64,000 bases of DNA from Saprospiraceae bacterium. GTDB taxonomy: Bacteria; Bacteroidota; Bacteroidia; Chitinophagales; Saprospiraceae. The notes beneath the pieces are model-generated. The model saw nothing but the letters and a program-made list of their open reading frames with translations, had not been told where the DNA came from and did no database searches. The stretch is taken from NCBI GenBank assembly GCA_020848695.1, contig JADLHT010000014.1:1-64000 (forward strand), in the 5' to 3' direction. A program made the position numbers and the translations under genes. This document shows, one piece after another, positions 19,319 through 27,649 of this stretch (position 1 is its first letter; the number at the start of each line of letters is the position of its first letter).

Positions 19319-19597
19319 ATGCCACAAGTTATCATAGAAGAAGGAGTAGTTCATAAGCTTCCAGATGATATAAGAATTGTCTTAGTTAATGAACCCGGAC
19401 TGCTAGAAAAATGGAATAAGCTAACAGCACTCGCACGCAATGAATGGATTTGCTGGACAACCATCGTTAAGCAGGAAAGTACACGTCGGGAGCATATTCA
19501 GCGTCTTCGTGAAGAAATTATGCAGGGAAAGAAACGCCCTTGTTGCTGGCCCGGTTGTCCTCATCGTCGTCCCAACGCACAAAAATGGTTTCGATAG
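19319..19597 (+). CDS. YdeI/OmpD-associated family protein (C-terminal domain type)
   Basis: 92 residues. The layout LTALARNEWICWTTIVKQESTRREHIQRL and CCWPGCPHR is the C-terminal domain of the YdeI/OmpD-associated (bacteriocin-protection-like) family. Only this domain is present, so the protein is short compared with two-domain members. The WPGCPHR end with its Cys and His is kept. The biochemical function of the family is poorly known. The gene precedes a VOC-family protein by 43 bp on the same strand. Confidence 0.75.
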   Translation: MPQVIIEEGVVHKLPDDIRIVLVNEPGLLEKWNKLTALARNEWICWTTIVKQESTRREHIQRLREEIMQGKKRPCCWPGCPHRRPNAQKWFR

Positions 19598-19640
19598 AAT
19601 AATTTCTTCTTTGTAATGGTAATAAATATAATCGAATACG

Positions 19641-20063
19641 ATGCGTCAAAAATTTAACTTGATCACACTTGGAGTTGACGACTTTCAAAAATCTTTGAAT
19701 TTCTATGAAAATGGACTTGGGTGGAAAAAATCCGAAAAGAGTTTAGATGAGTTGGCATTATTTGATCTGGGAGGGATATTTTTAGCTTTACACCCGAGAA
19801 CGGAACTTTCAAAAGATACAACATTAGAATATCAGTCAACGTCCTTTTCAGGTCTTACAATATCGCATAATACTCGATCAGAGAAAGAAGTTGATGAGAT
19901 TATAGGTAAAGTTGAACAACTTGGTGCTACTATTGTAAGATCTGCACAAAAAGTCTACTGGGGTGGTTACAGCGCATACTTCAAAGATCCGGATGGATAT
20001 TTGTTTGAGGTAGCTTACAATCCTTTTTGGTTATTAGATGAAAACGACAATCTAGTACTTTAA
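19641..20063 (+). CDS. VOC-family (glyoxalase-like) protein
   Basis: 140 residues, a single vicinal-oxygen-chelate unit of two beta-alpha-beta-beta-beta modules. FNLITLGVDDFQKSLNFYENGLGW is the first module and GGYSAYFKDPDGYLFEVAYNPFW is the second, with the typical DPDGYxxEV strand carrying a metal-ligand Glu. Family members include glyoxalases, dioxygenases and resistance proteins; nothing here selects among them. Start at ATG 19641. Likely cytoplasmic. Confidence 0.85.
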   Translation: MRQKFNLITLGVDDFQKSLNFYENGLGWKKSEKSLDELALFDLGGIFLALHPRTELSKDTTLEYQSTSFSGLTISHNTRSEKEVDEIIGKVEQLGATIVRSAQKVYWGGYSAYFKDPDGYLFEVAYNPFWLLDENDNLVL

Positions 20064-20195
20064 AATCATTGGAAAATAGAAAATTGAGAGTAGCAGGATG
20101 ACTATATTTATCAATACGTATTTTTTTCCTCGCGGAGTCAGTACAAACTTATTTTATTTAGCAATTCCTTTTTATAGCTTTTATTTTACCTTGTT

Positions 20196-21749
20196 TTGAT
20201 CAAAAGAGTATTGGAATACGTCAATAGAACTTCTTTTCATTACCTGAGGTACGGTTTTTTTATATTTATTGCACTTTATCGTTTTTCATTTATAGGAAAA
20301 GGAGCAGTTTCAATGCCTGATGAGTTCAGATATTGGCATGGATTTCATGGTTTTTATCAACTTGCACAAGGTCATTTTGTATCTGCCATGGATTATTTTT
20401 TTACCTTGGGTGGAAGACCATTTTTATCCTTAGCTTTCCTTCCTGAATACTGTATTCAAGCTATACTATATATTTTTTTTGATTTAGATCCCCGATCAAC
20501 AAATTCATTGATTTCAGTTCAATGCATGTTCGTGATTAATTCAATTCTGTTATTACTTGTATTTTATCTCGTATTGCGAAAGATTTTTAGGGTTGATCAG
20601 GTTACAGCATTAATCTTTACTATCCTGTTTTCAGCAATTCATGATACAAATATTTATATTAGACACTTATATGTTTATGACCTCATAATTGCTTTATGGC
20701 TTATGTATTGGTTGTGGTTTGAAAAAAACAAAAATTTCTTCATTGCAGGAATGATATTCATCAGTTTGATTTTTGTATATCCGGCTTATTGGACTTTAGG
20801 ATTGATTGTACTAGCGATTGCATTTATTCAAAATTCAGAGCAAAATAAAATTTTTGAAATTAAACAGCTCATCAGATTTGGTTTGGGAGTTATTTTAGTG
20901 ATTATACTGATCTTAGGAATTGGTTTGCTATCAGGACATTTAATATTTGAAGATATTAAGGATGCCGGTTTAGCTTATTTGTATGATCTTAAACTTGTTT
21001 ATGATGGATCAATTATTGTTTTGTGGAAGTACTATCTAAATCTCGACCACCAGTATGGTGTATTTGTTTTTTTAATTTCTTTGCTGGGAATCCATTTGTC
21101 AATATTTAAATGGATTCTTAAGAGGGAAATGACCCATTTTACAATCATCTCTTTAGGTCTAGTGTTCAGCATTATATTGAATGATGTAATTGGACAGTTT
21201 TATGATCAGAAGATGTTATATGCCAGAATGTGTAAACAGTATAGTCCTATGCTAATCTTAATGATCTTGCCTGTCTATAATAAACTAAATGGAAAATATA
21301 AAAATGGTTTTGTAATAGCATTTTGTGTATTGGCTTTTTATAATCTTTTTTTACTTCATGTTGATTTTTATCCTATTCAATATCCAAGAGACGTGCTGGC
21401 AAAATCATTTAATACCGGAAAGGCTGGATTTGAACACGACTTATTGATTTCAAAAGAGAAGGATCAAAAACGATTTTGCAATCAGTATGAAAGCAATCTT
21501 GCTTATTCGGTACCGCCACAGAGCAAGAATATTTTAGGTATTAATAACTCTTGCGTTTTTGAAAACTTTGCTTATTATAGTTCAGATTATCTAAAACAAA
21601 ATACTGAGTGTGAACGGAAAGATTTAGAAACTATTTACAGTTGCAGGCATTTTTTAAGTTACCCTGTTTATACTTTTGATATTATGAATAAAGTACAAAA
21701 TGACAGCTTAATAAAAAACTTATATCTCAAAATATTGAAGCAAAAATGA
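20196..21749 (+). CDS. Polytopic membrane protein, possible GT-C type glycosyltransferase
   Basis: 517 residues with about ten hydrophobic segments (for example LLLLVFYLVLRKIF, IFISLIFVYPAYWTLGLIVLAIAF, FGLGVILVIILILGIGLLSG). A loop after the first segment contains MPDEFRYW, where an acidic pair sits in the first extracytoplasmic loop, as in GT-C fold glycosyltransferases that use lipid-linked sugars. That assignment is inference only. The start is a TTG at 20196; the next ATG would remove the first membrane segment. The C-terminal ~100 residues are soluble with several Cys. Confidence 0.6.
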   Translation: MIKRVLEYVNRTSFHYLRYGFFIFIALYRFSFIGKGAVSMPDEFRYWHGFHGFYQLAQGHFVSAMDYFFTLGGRPFLSLAFLPEYCIQAILYIFFDLDPRSTNSLISVQCMFVINSILLLLVFYLVLRKIFRVDQVTALIFTILFSAIHDTNIYIRHLYVYDLIIALWLMYWLWFEKNKNFFIAGMIFISLIFVYPAYWTLGLIVLAIAFIQNSEQNKIFEIKQLIRFGLGVILVIILILGIGLLSGHLIFEDIKDAGLAYLYDLKLVYDGSIIVLWKYYLNLDHQYGVFVFLISLLGIHLSIFKWILKREMTHFTIISLGLVFSIILNDVIGQFYDQKMLYARMCKQYSPMLILMILPVYNKLNGKYKNGFVIAFCVLAFYNLFLLHVDFYPIQYPRDVLAKSFNTGKAGFEHDLLISKEKDQKRFCNQYESNLAYSVPPQSKNILGINNSCVFENFAYYSSDYLKQNTECERKDLETIYSCRHFLSYPVYTFDIMNKVQNDSLIKNLYLKILKQK

Positions 21750-22246
21750 AGAAATAATTCTTGGATTTAATAGATTCTTATATTATGCTGGATTATGAAT
21801 TCTCAGTTTTTACAATCTCTTCGGTTTTAGTATTATTATTTAAAGAGGATATTGTATTGTTTGTGTTCTGAATCAGTATAAATATGCAATAAGGCTAATA
21901 TATATAAACATTAATCATATATATAATATTATGTTATTCAGGTTAATAGTTTAACTAAAGGGAGGAACAATGACCTAATTAAAAGATATCGATAGGTTCT
22001 TAAAAATTTCAATAAAAAATAATAAAGGATAAAAGAGTCCGGAATACTAAATTTGTATTAGTTTTACATTTAAAGTAGGATAATAATTGCAATAAATTTT
22101 TTGTCTGATTTTCTTATAAAATACAAATAAGAAATTGTATTGAAAAAGAAATTTGATCTAATGCATTGCAAAAAAGAAATTGTAACAACAAGTAATTATT
22201 AGTTTGAGACAATTTTATTTAGGTAAGTTTCATTAATCGCTTGAAT
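21750..22246. other. Leader region of the anaerobic aromatic operon
   Basis: About 500 AT-rich bases without a gene, upstream of the 26-kb operon, so its promoter should be here. One TAnnTTTG match (TAAATTTG, 22048-22055) lies inside a small inverted repeat, ACTAA-ATTTGTA-TTAGT, but has no TTG at -33 spacing and would leave a ~190-base leader. Nearer the gene, TTATTAGTTTGAG around 22200 is a near miss. None is convincing alone. No FNR-type or sigma-54 site was recognised. Confidence 0.35.
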
Positions 22247-22777
22247 ATGTTTAGCAATTTGACAAAATTATTTTTAAATGAGCATCATATAATTGAGCAG
22301 AAGTGCAAAATTATTTCACATTTATTATTAAAAAAAAATAATCCGTCAGAAGAGGATTGTAATGAAATTAAGAGTTTACTGCATTTTGTTAAAAAGTATT
22401 CAGATGAGTTTCATCATAAAAAAGAGGAGTCTGTATTATTCCCTGCGATAAAGAATAAGCATCCTATTACAGGAGAACAGTTTATACAGGAATTATTAGA
22501 ACATCATGAGGACTTTCGCGATAAGCTAAGGTCTATTGAAACGAATTTTGATAACTTAAAAGTCACAACTGTAATTGAAGAATTATCGGATTATATTCAA
22601 GCTCTTTTGGATCATATTGCCATTGAGAACGATGAATTATTTCCAATTGTTGAATCAATTTTTACAACTGATGAATTAGAAAGACTGTACTTCGCCTGCC
22701 TGGATACTGATCGTCAACTTGGGCAATCTGAGAAAGTTGAATTAGAATCATTCATTAATGAAATGAGAACATTATGA
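22247..22777 (+). CDS. Hemerythrin-like HHE-domain protein
   Basis: 176 residues from ATG 22247; the TTG two codons upstream is not needed. Helical protein with the diiron ligand set of hemerythrin-like domains: NEHHIIEQ near the N-terminus, FHHKKEESVLFPAI, LLEHHEDF and DHIAIENDELFPIVE. Family members bind O2 or NO, sense them, or protect metal centres. As the first gene of the operon, overlapping the start of bcrC by 4 bp (ATGA), it probably works with benzoyl-CoA reductase, which is known to be very oxygen-sensitive. An O2-scavenging, O2-sensing or cluster-repair role is inference. Confidence 0.85.
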   Translation: MFSNLTKLFLNEHHIIEQKCKIISHLLLKKNNPSEEDCNEIKSLLHFVKKYSDEFHHKKEESVLFPAIKNKHPITGEQFIQELLEHHEDFRDKLRSIETNFDNLKVTTVIEELSDYIQALLDHIAIENDELFPIVESIFTTDELERLYFACLDTDRQLGQSEKVELESFINEMRTL

Positions 22778-23937
22778 GATCACTCGAACAGATAATTCAG
22801 CAATGCAGTGAGCTTGCCTTTGACCTTCACTTTAAACATGCGGTTAATTGGAAAAATCATGATGCTTCTCGTATTTTAGTTGGGTATCTGCCTATTTATT
22901 TTCCTAGGGAGATTGTTCACGCCATGAATGGTCTGGCGGTGGGCATTATGGGGACAGGAGATCGAAAGCAAATTATCAAAGGAGATGCTTATTATCAAAG
23001 TTACATTTGTCACCTGCCCCGTGGAATTATCGAAATGGCGTTAGATACCAATTTTGAAAATTTTGATGGGTTCATTTTTCCAGCAATCTGCGATTGCGTA
23101 AGGAATTTATCCGGAATGTTTAAACTAGCCAAAAAGGGAAAATTTCAGAGATATTTTGATTATCCACAGAATTTTAATCCTTCTATTGGTGGCCAATTTT
23201 ATATTCAAGAACTGCAAAAAATTGTTGACGATATCTACAAAATTAATAAAGTAACTTTAGATACAGAAAAAGCAAATTCTTCAATTAGCTTATTCAATTA
23301 CAATCGTCAACTAATTGAAGAGATATATTCAATACGTCAAAAATATCCATGGAGACTTTCGGCGGTCGAATCTTACTATATGATTCGCAGTGGATTAGCG
23401 ATTCCGGTAGAAGAACATAACTTGATACTTGAAGAAGTAGTCGAAGCCCTTCAGAAGGATAGAGGAGAGCAGATGGATAATATCCGGGTTATCATTTCAG
23501 GATCCTTTTGTGAACAACCACCTATAGGACTGATAAAGTCTATTGAAATGGCAGGATGTTATATTGTAGATGATGATTTTATGTTGGGATCTCGTTGGCT
23601 TTGTAAGCCAGTTGATGATACGAGTGCAGACCCATTAAATGCTTTGGCAAATTCCTTTATTACTTCAAGTACTTTTTCTTCAGCAATTTATGATGAGAAT
23701 AATTCCAAAGGAAAGAAATTAGTACAATTGGTAAAAGATCGTAATGCTGAAGGAGTAATATTCAGTGCGGCAAGTTTTTGTGATCCGGCCTTATTGGACA
23801 GACCTAATTTGCAGAAGGCTTGTGATGAATCTGGAATTCCACATATAAACTTTCAGTATCATGAGAATACGGGTCAATTCAAGGTAATTAAGGAACAAGC
23901 CGGGACATTCTCGGATTCCATTAAATTATGGGCATAA
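22774..23937 (+). CDS. bcrC: Benzoyl-CoA reductase subunit C
   Basis: 387 residues, the usual size for BcrC/BadD. It belongs to the BcrC/BcrB/HgdAB family; with BcrB it forms the module that holds the active-site [4Fe-4S] clusters and binds benzoyl-CoA. Family features are YLPIYFPREIVHAMNGLAVGIMG, the Cys-containing SYICHLPRGIIE and FPAICDCVRNLSGMF, and VIFSAASFCDPALLDRPNLQ, which together give the cluster-ligand Cys positions. The ATG overlaps the hemerythrin stop. The gene order C-B-A-D that follows is that of the Thauera-type ATP-dependent enzyme. Confidence 0.93.
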   Translation: MRSLEQIIQQCSELAFDLHFKHAVNWKNHDASRILVGYLPIYFPREIVHAMNGLAVGIMGTGDRKQIIKGDAYYQSYICHLPRGIIEMALDTNFENFDGFIFPAICDCVRNLSGMFKLAKKGKFQRYFDYPQNFNPSIGGQFYIQELQKIVDDIYKINKVTLDTEKANSSISLFNYNRQLIEEIYSIRQKYPWRLSAVESYYMIRSGLAIPVEEHNLILEEVVEALQKDRGEQMDNIRVIISGSFCEQPPIGLIKSIEMAGCYIVDDDFMLGSRWLCKPVDDTSADPLNALANSFITSSTFSSAIYDENNSKGKKLVQLVKDRNAEGVIFSAASFCDPALLDRPNLQKACDESGIPHINFQYHENTGQFKVIKEQAGTFSDSIKLWA

Positions 23938-23971
23938 AAAATTAAATTTATAATCAATAAAATGATCTATT

Positions 23972-25276
23972 ATGGCAAGTCCGCATGAAGCAATAAAAGA
24001 GAATAGCATGATTCTTCAAAAAGAAATGCTGGGAAATTTATTTAAGGAACTTGCGAATACTAAATTTTCAGAAAAGAAAGTAGTGTACACCTTTGTTCCT
24101 GGAAATTTGACAGAATTAATATTGTCTTTTGATATGCTTCCTGTCTATCCGGAAATCAATGCATTACAATCAGGGATGAGAAAAAAATCTGTTGAATATA
24201 TTCGGGAAGCAGAGAAAATTGGATTTAGTGAAGATGTGTGTACTTATGTAAAATGTGACATTGGCATGATGTTAAAAGGGAATATCGGACCAACAGGTGA
24301 AAGTATTCCTCCTCCCGATTTATTGTTACTGAGTTATACTGGCTGTTTTACATTCATGAAGTGGTTTGAAAATCTGGAACAACTTTATCCTGGTGTACCC
24401 ATTGCAATGCTGCATACACCTTATCAGGAAGATGGATTCATAAGTCAAGAGCAAGTAAACTACATGAAGAAACAATTGATTGAAGATGTTATTCCAAAAA
24501 TGGAAATGGTTTCAGGAAAAAAATTTGATATCAATCGTCTTGCAGAAATGATGCATAAATCTGCAATTGCCGAAGATCTTTTGGTGAATATTTTGGAAAC
24601 GGCCAAACATAAACCGTCTCCTATTGATGCCTATTTTGCTGGAGTATATTATATCGGTCCAATTTTTACAGCTTTCAGGGGAACTCAAGAAGCTGTTGAC
24701 TATTATAAGACACTTTACGAAGAAGTGAATGAAAGGTTGCGTCTCGGATTAGGTCCCATCACTCCAGAAGGAGAATTGAAAAAAGAAAAATTCAGACTGG
24801 TTGTAGAAGGACCACCCAACTGGACAAACTTCAGGGAATTTTGGAAAATATTTTATGATATGGGTGCTGTTATAGTAGCGTCTTCTTACACAAAAGTTGG
24901 CGGTGTGTATGATTTAGGATTTAGGCATGATCCATCTCAACCTCTGGAAAGTTTGGGAAAATATTGTATGGGTTGCTATACTAATATGAATTTGCCACAA
25001 CGTGTAGATCTCTTGTCAAAGTATGTTAAAGAATATTCTGCAGATGGATTTTTAATAAATTCTATTAAAAGTTGTAATTCTTTTTCGGCCGGGCAATTAA
25101 TGATCATGCGCGAAATAGAGCAAAAATGTGGTGTTCCCGTTGGTTTTATTGAAAGTGATCTGGTAGATCCAAGATATTTTTCATATGCTAATATCAAGAA
25201 CAGACTGGAATCATATTTTCAAATGCTCGATCAAAGAAAAATGATCATTGAACAAGAGTTGGTAAATCATGTCTAA
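23972..25276 (+). CDS. bcrB: Benzoyl-CoA reductase subunit B
   Basis: 434 residues, typical for BcrB/BadE. It is paired with BcrC in the benzoyl-CoA-binding module. Recognisable segments are DVCTYVKCDIGMMLKGNIGP, LLLSYTGCFTFMKWFE and FLINSIKSCNSFSAGQL, each with a Cys in the positions expected for an Fe-S ligand, and FIESDLVDPRYFS near the C-terminus. The enzyme reduces benzoyl-CoA by two electrons to cyclohexa-1,5-diene-1-carbonyl-CoA. It lies 34 bp after bcrC. Confidence 0.93.
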   Translation: MASPHEAIKENSMILQKEMLGNLFKELANTKFSEKKVVYTFVPGNLTELILSFDMLPVYPEINALQSGMRKKSVEYIREAEKIGFSEDVCTYVKCDIGMMLKGNIGPTGESIPPPDLLLLSYTGCFTFMKWFENLEQLYPGVPIAMLHTPYQEDGFISQEQVNYMKKQLIEDVIPKMEMVSGKKFDINRLAEMMHKSAIAEDLLVNILETAKHKPSPIDAYFAGVYYIGPIFTAFRGTQEAVDYYKTLYEEVNERLRLGLGPITPEGELKKEKFRLVVEGPPNWTNFREFWKIFYDMGAVIVASSYTKVGGVYDLGFRHDPSQPLESLGKYCMGCYTNMNLPQRVDLLSKYVKEYSADGFLINSIKSCNSFSAGQLMIMREIEQKCGVPVGFIESDLVDPRYFSYANIKNRLESYFQMLDQRKMIIEQELVNHV

Positions 25277-25361
25277 GTAAAACTTGAACAATTTTTATTA
25301 CAAAGTATAAAATAAATGAATATAAAATTTTCAAAATTTAGTATAACTCCCATTGAATATT

Positions 25362-26783
25362 ATGAATAATTATTATCTAGGAGTGGATCTGGGATCAACA
25401 ACCTCAAAAGCGGTGATTATTAACGATCAGGATCAGGTTATCGGTAGGGGAATTACCAATACCCGGGCAAACTATTCCATTGCAGCAGAAATAGCAAAAG
25501 ATGAAGCAGTGTACAATGCCCGATTTTCTATTTTAAAGAATAATCTTGGTGATAAAACACTGGACTCTGAATTGTATAAAAATTTTATAAAAGATTTAGA
25601 AAGTGTATTTCAGTACCAACAATTTAAAATCAGGCTGGATCGTCTTGGAGATGAGTTGGTAAAGACATGCAATTCATATTTTAAGGACACCCAAACGCAA
25701 GAATTGATGATGAATCATTTGCGTTCGATTAGAAGAACTTTCAAACCGGTTATCAAACACGAATATCTATTTAACAATCTCGGATCTAAGAATCAGTTTT
25801 TTCGAGATATAGTTGCAGAAAAATATAATGAAGAAGTATCGAAATTAGAAAGTTCACTGTTTGAACCACTGATGACAATCTGGGATAAAAGCATAAGTCC
25901 AGCAGAAAATCAGTTGGTCAAGTTTGATTTCAAGGAATTGGTGCATAGAGCTCTGGACGAACTTAAAATTAAATATAGCGGTTCGATCAAAACTACTACG
26001 GAGGATGATGCTCAATCATTTGATGAATCAACTTTTGTACAATATAACCAGCTCATCGAATCCCTAAGGTCCGTGATTGATGAAGTCTCAGAACTCGAGT
26101 TTCATATCAACAATATGACCGGAACAGGTTATGGAAGGGCATTATTGCCTTTTCCAGAAGAGTGTATTCGTTCGGAAATTTTGTGTCACGCTTTTGGCGC
26201 ACACGCGGTATTTCCTGATACAAGAACTGTTTTAGATATTGGTGGGCAAGATACTAAAGCCATTCAAGTTGATAAATTTGGTCTTGTCACCAGCTTTCAG
26301 ATGAATGATCGATGTGCAGCAGGATGTGGAAGATATTTAGGATATATAGCCGATGAAATGAGTATTTCACTGAATGAATTAGGACCAATGGCTTTACAGT
26401 CACAAAAGGATGTAACGATATGTTCAACGTGCACCGTATTTGCCGGAGCAGAACTAAGAGAATTAACAAATTTAGGGGAGAAGAAGGAAGATATTTTAGG
26501 TGGTTTACACAAAGCAATCATTTTAAGAGCGATGTCTCTCATTGCCCGGTCAGGTGGAGTGTTCAATGAATTTACTTTTACCGGTGGAGTCGCAAGAAAT
26601 CCAGCCATTGTTAAATATCTGACTCAGCTGATTTATGAGAATTACGGAAAAGACATCATAATAAACATTCACTCAGATTCCATTTTTATGGGAGCACTAG
26701 GTGGCGCAATGTTTGCAAGAAGAAATCTTATTTCTAAAATTCCTGATAATAAAATGGAAGTTGCAATTTCAGATGGTAATTAA
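25362..26783 (+). CDS. bcrA: Benzoyl-CoA reductase ATPase subunit A
   Basis: 473 residues from ATG 25362 (the track uses an upstream TTG). ASKHA-fold ATPase that, with BcrD, drives low-potential electrons to BcrBC. Motifs in order: LGVDLGSTTSKAVI (phosphate 1), MTGTGYGR, VLDIGGQDTKAI (phosphate 2), DRCAAGCGRYL and STCTVFAGAEL with the two Cys that hold the interface [4Fe-4S] cluster, then FTGGVARNP (adenosine). A helical insertion of about 200 residues separates the first two motifs. This long form is what I expect of Thauera/Rhodopseudomonas-type A subunits rather than the shorter activators of 2-hydroxyacyl-CoA dehydratases. Confidence 0.92.
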   Translation: MNNYYLGVDLGSTTSKAVIINDQDQVIGRGITNTRANYSIAAEIAKDEAVYNARFSILKNNLGDKTLDSELYKNFIKDLESVFQYQQFKIRLDRLGDELVKTCNSYFKDTQTQELMMNHLRSIRRTFKPVIKHEYLFNNLGSKNQFFRDIVAEKYNEEVSKLESSLFEPLMTIWDKSISPAENQLVKFDFKELVHRALDELKIKYSGSIKTTTEDDAQSFDESTFVQYNQLIESLRSVIDEVSELEFHINNMTGTGYGRALLPFPEECIRSEILCHAFGAHAVFPDTRTVLDIGGQDTKAIQVDKFGLVTSFQMNDRCAAGCGRYLGYIADEMSISLNELGPMALQSQKDVTICSTCTVFAGAELRELTNLGEKKEDILGGLHKAIILRAMSLIARSGGVFNEFTFTGGVARNPAIVKYLTQLIYENYGKDIIINIHSDSIFMGALGGAMFARRNLISKIPDNKMEVAISDGN

Positions 26784-26799
26784 TTATAAAAAAAATTAA

Positions 26800-27639
26800 A
26801 TGGATTCTCAATTATTAACTCTTGGTGTAGATATAGGAAGTAATTATATAAAGGCTGTTATGATGAAATATTCTGAACAACCAAAAATTTTAGAAACCCA
26901 ATGTGAGAAAATTAGGAAAAGGGATCCTGGACAAGTTGCAGAAGACATGGTTCAACAGATTTTGACCAATCACGATCTTAATTATGAAAATATATCTTAC
27001 TTGGCTACCACGGGAGAGGGCGATTTATTAAAAAGAAAACGTGGCCATTTTTATGGAATGACAACTCACGCTAAAGGAGCTCATTATCTAATACCCGAAG
27101 CTAAAAGTGTGGTTGATTTAGGTGCATTATATGTTAGAGCTATTAAAATTTCAAATGATGCAAGAGTTGAAGATTATAAAATGACTGGACAGTGCGCTTC
27201 AGGCTCAGGACAATTTATAGAAAACATTTCTAGATATCTTGGTTTGTCAATAGAAGAAGTAGGTGACATTTCCCTTACTTCTGAAAATCCAGAAGTTTCT
27301 TCTGGAATCTGCGCCGTCCTTGCAGAAACTGATGTAATCAACATGGTATCGAGAGGAATTTCCACAGCAAATATTATCAAAGGAATTCATATTTCCATTG
27401 CTAACAGGATAATTAAACTTATGACATCCTTAAAAGCAGAGTCTCCTATCGCACTAACTGGCGGAATGGCACTTAATAAAGGAATGATTCAGGCACTGTC
27501 AGAGCAGTTAAAAGAAACTGGAAAGAAGTTTGAAATTCAAACTCATCCAATGGCAATTTATGCAGGTGCAATTGGTGCCGCATTGTGGGGAGGATACCGA
27601 TTTATTAAGATTAATGAAAAGCTTGAAATGAAAGTTTAA
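26800..27639 (+). CDS. bcrD: Benzoyl-CoA reductase ATPase subunit D
   Basis: 279 residues, the usual BcrD/BadG length. Second ASKHA ATPase of the BcrAD heterodimer. Visible motifs are LGVDIGSNYIKAVMM, LATTGEGDLL, SVVDLGALYVRAIKI in place of the usual DIGGQD, TGQCASGSGQFIENI and SGICAVLAETDVINM with the cluster Cys, and ALTGGMALNKG. To my knowledge the DxGA variant of the second phosphate motif is normal for D subunits and not a defect. It lies 16 bp after bcrA and 10 bp before the ligase gene. Confidence 0.92.
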   Translation: MDSQLLTLGVDIGSNYIKAVMMKYSEQPKILETQCEKIRKRDPGQVAEDMVQQILTNHDLNYENISYLATTGEGDLLKRKRGHFYGMTTHAKGAHYLIPEAKSVVDLGALYVRAIKISNDARVEDYKMTGQCASGSGQFIENISRYLGLSIEEVGDISLTSENPEVSSGICAVLAETDVINMVSRGISTANIIKGIHISIANRIIKLMTSLKAESPIALTGGMALNKGMIQALSEQLKETGKKFEIQTHPMAIYAGAIGAALWGGYRFIKINEKLEMKV

Positions 27640-27649
27640 ATAGTTTTGA

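Noticed and set aside
22048-22055. TAAATTTG as the promoter of the 26-kb operon
   Set aside because: No TTG at -33 spacing and a long leader; kept only as a note in the leader region.
26287-26608. Two minus-strand ORFs inside bcrA
   Set aside because: Antisense shadows over the conserved cluster-ligand region of bcrA.
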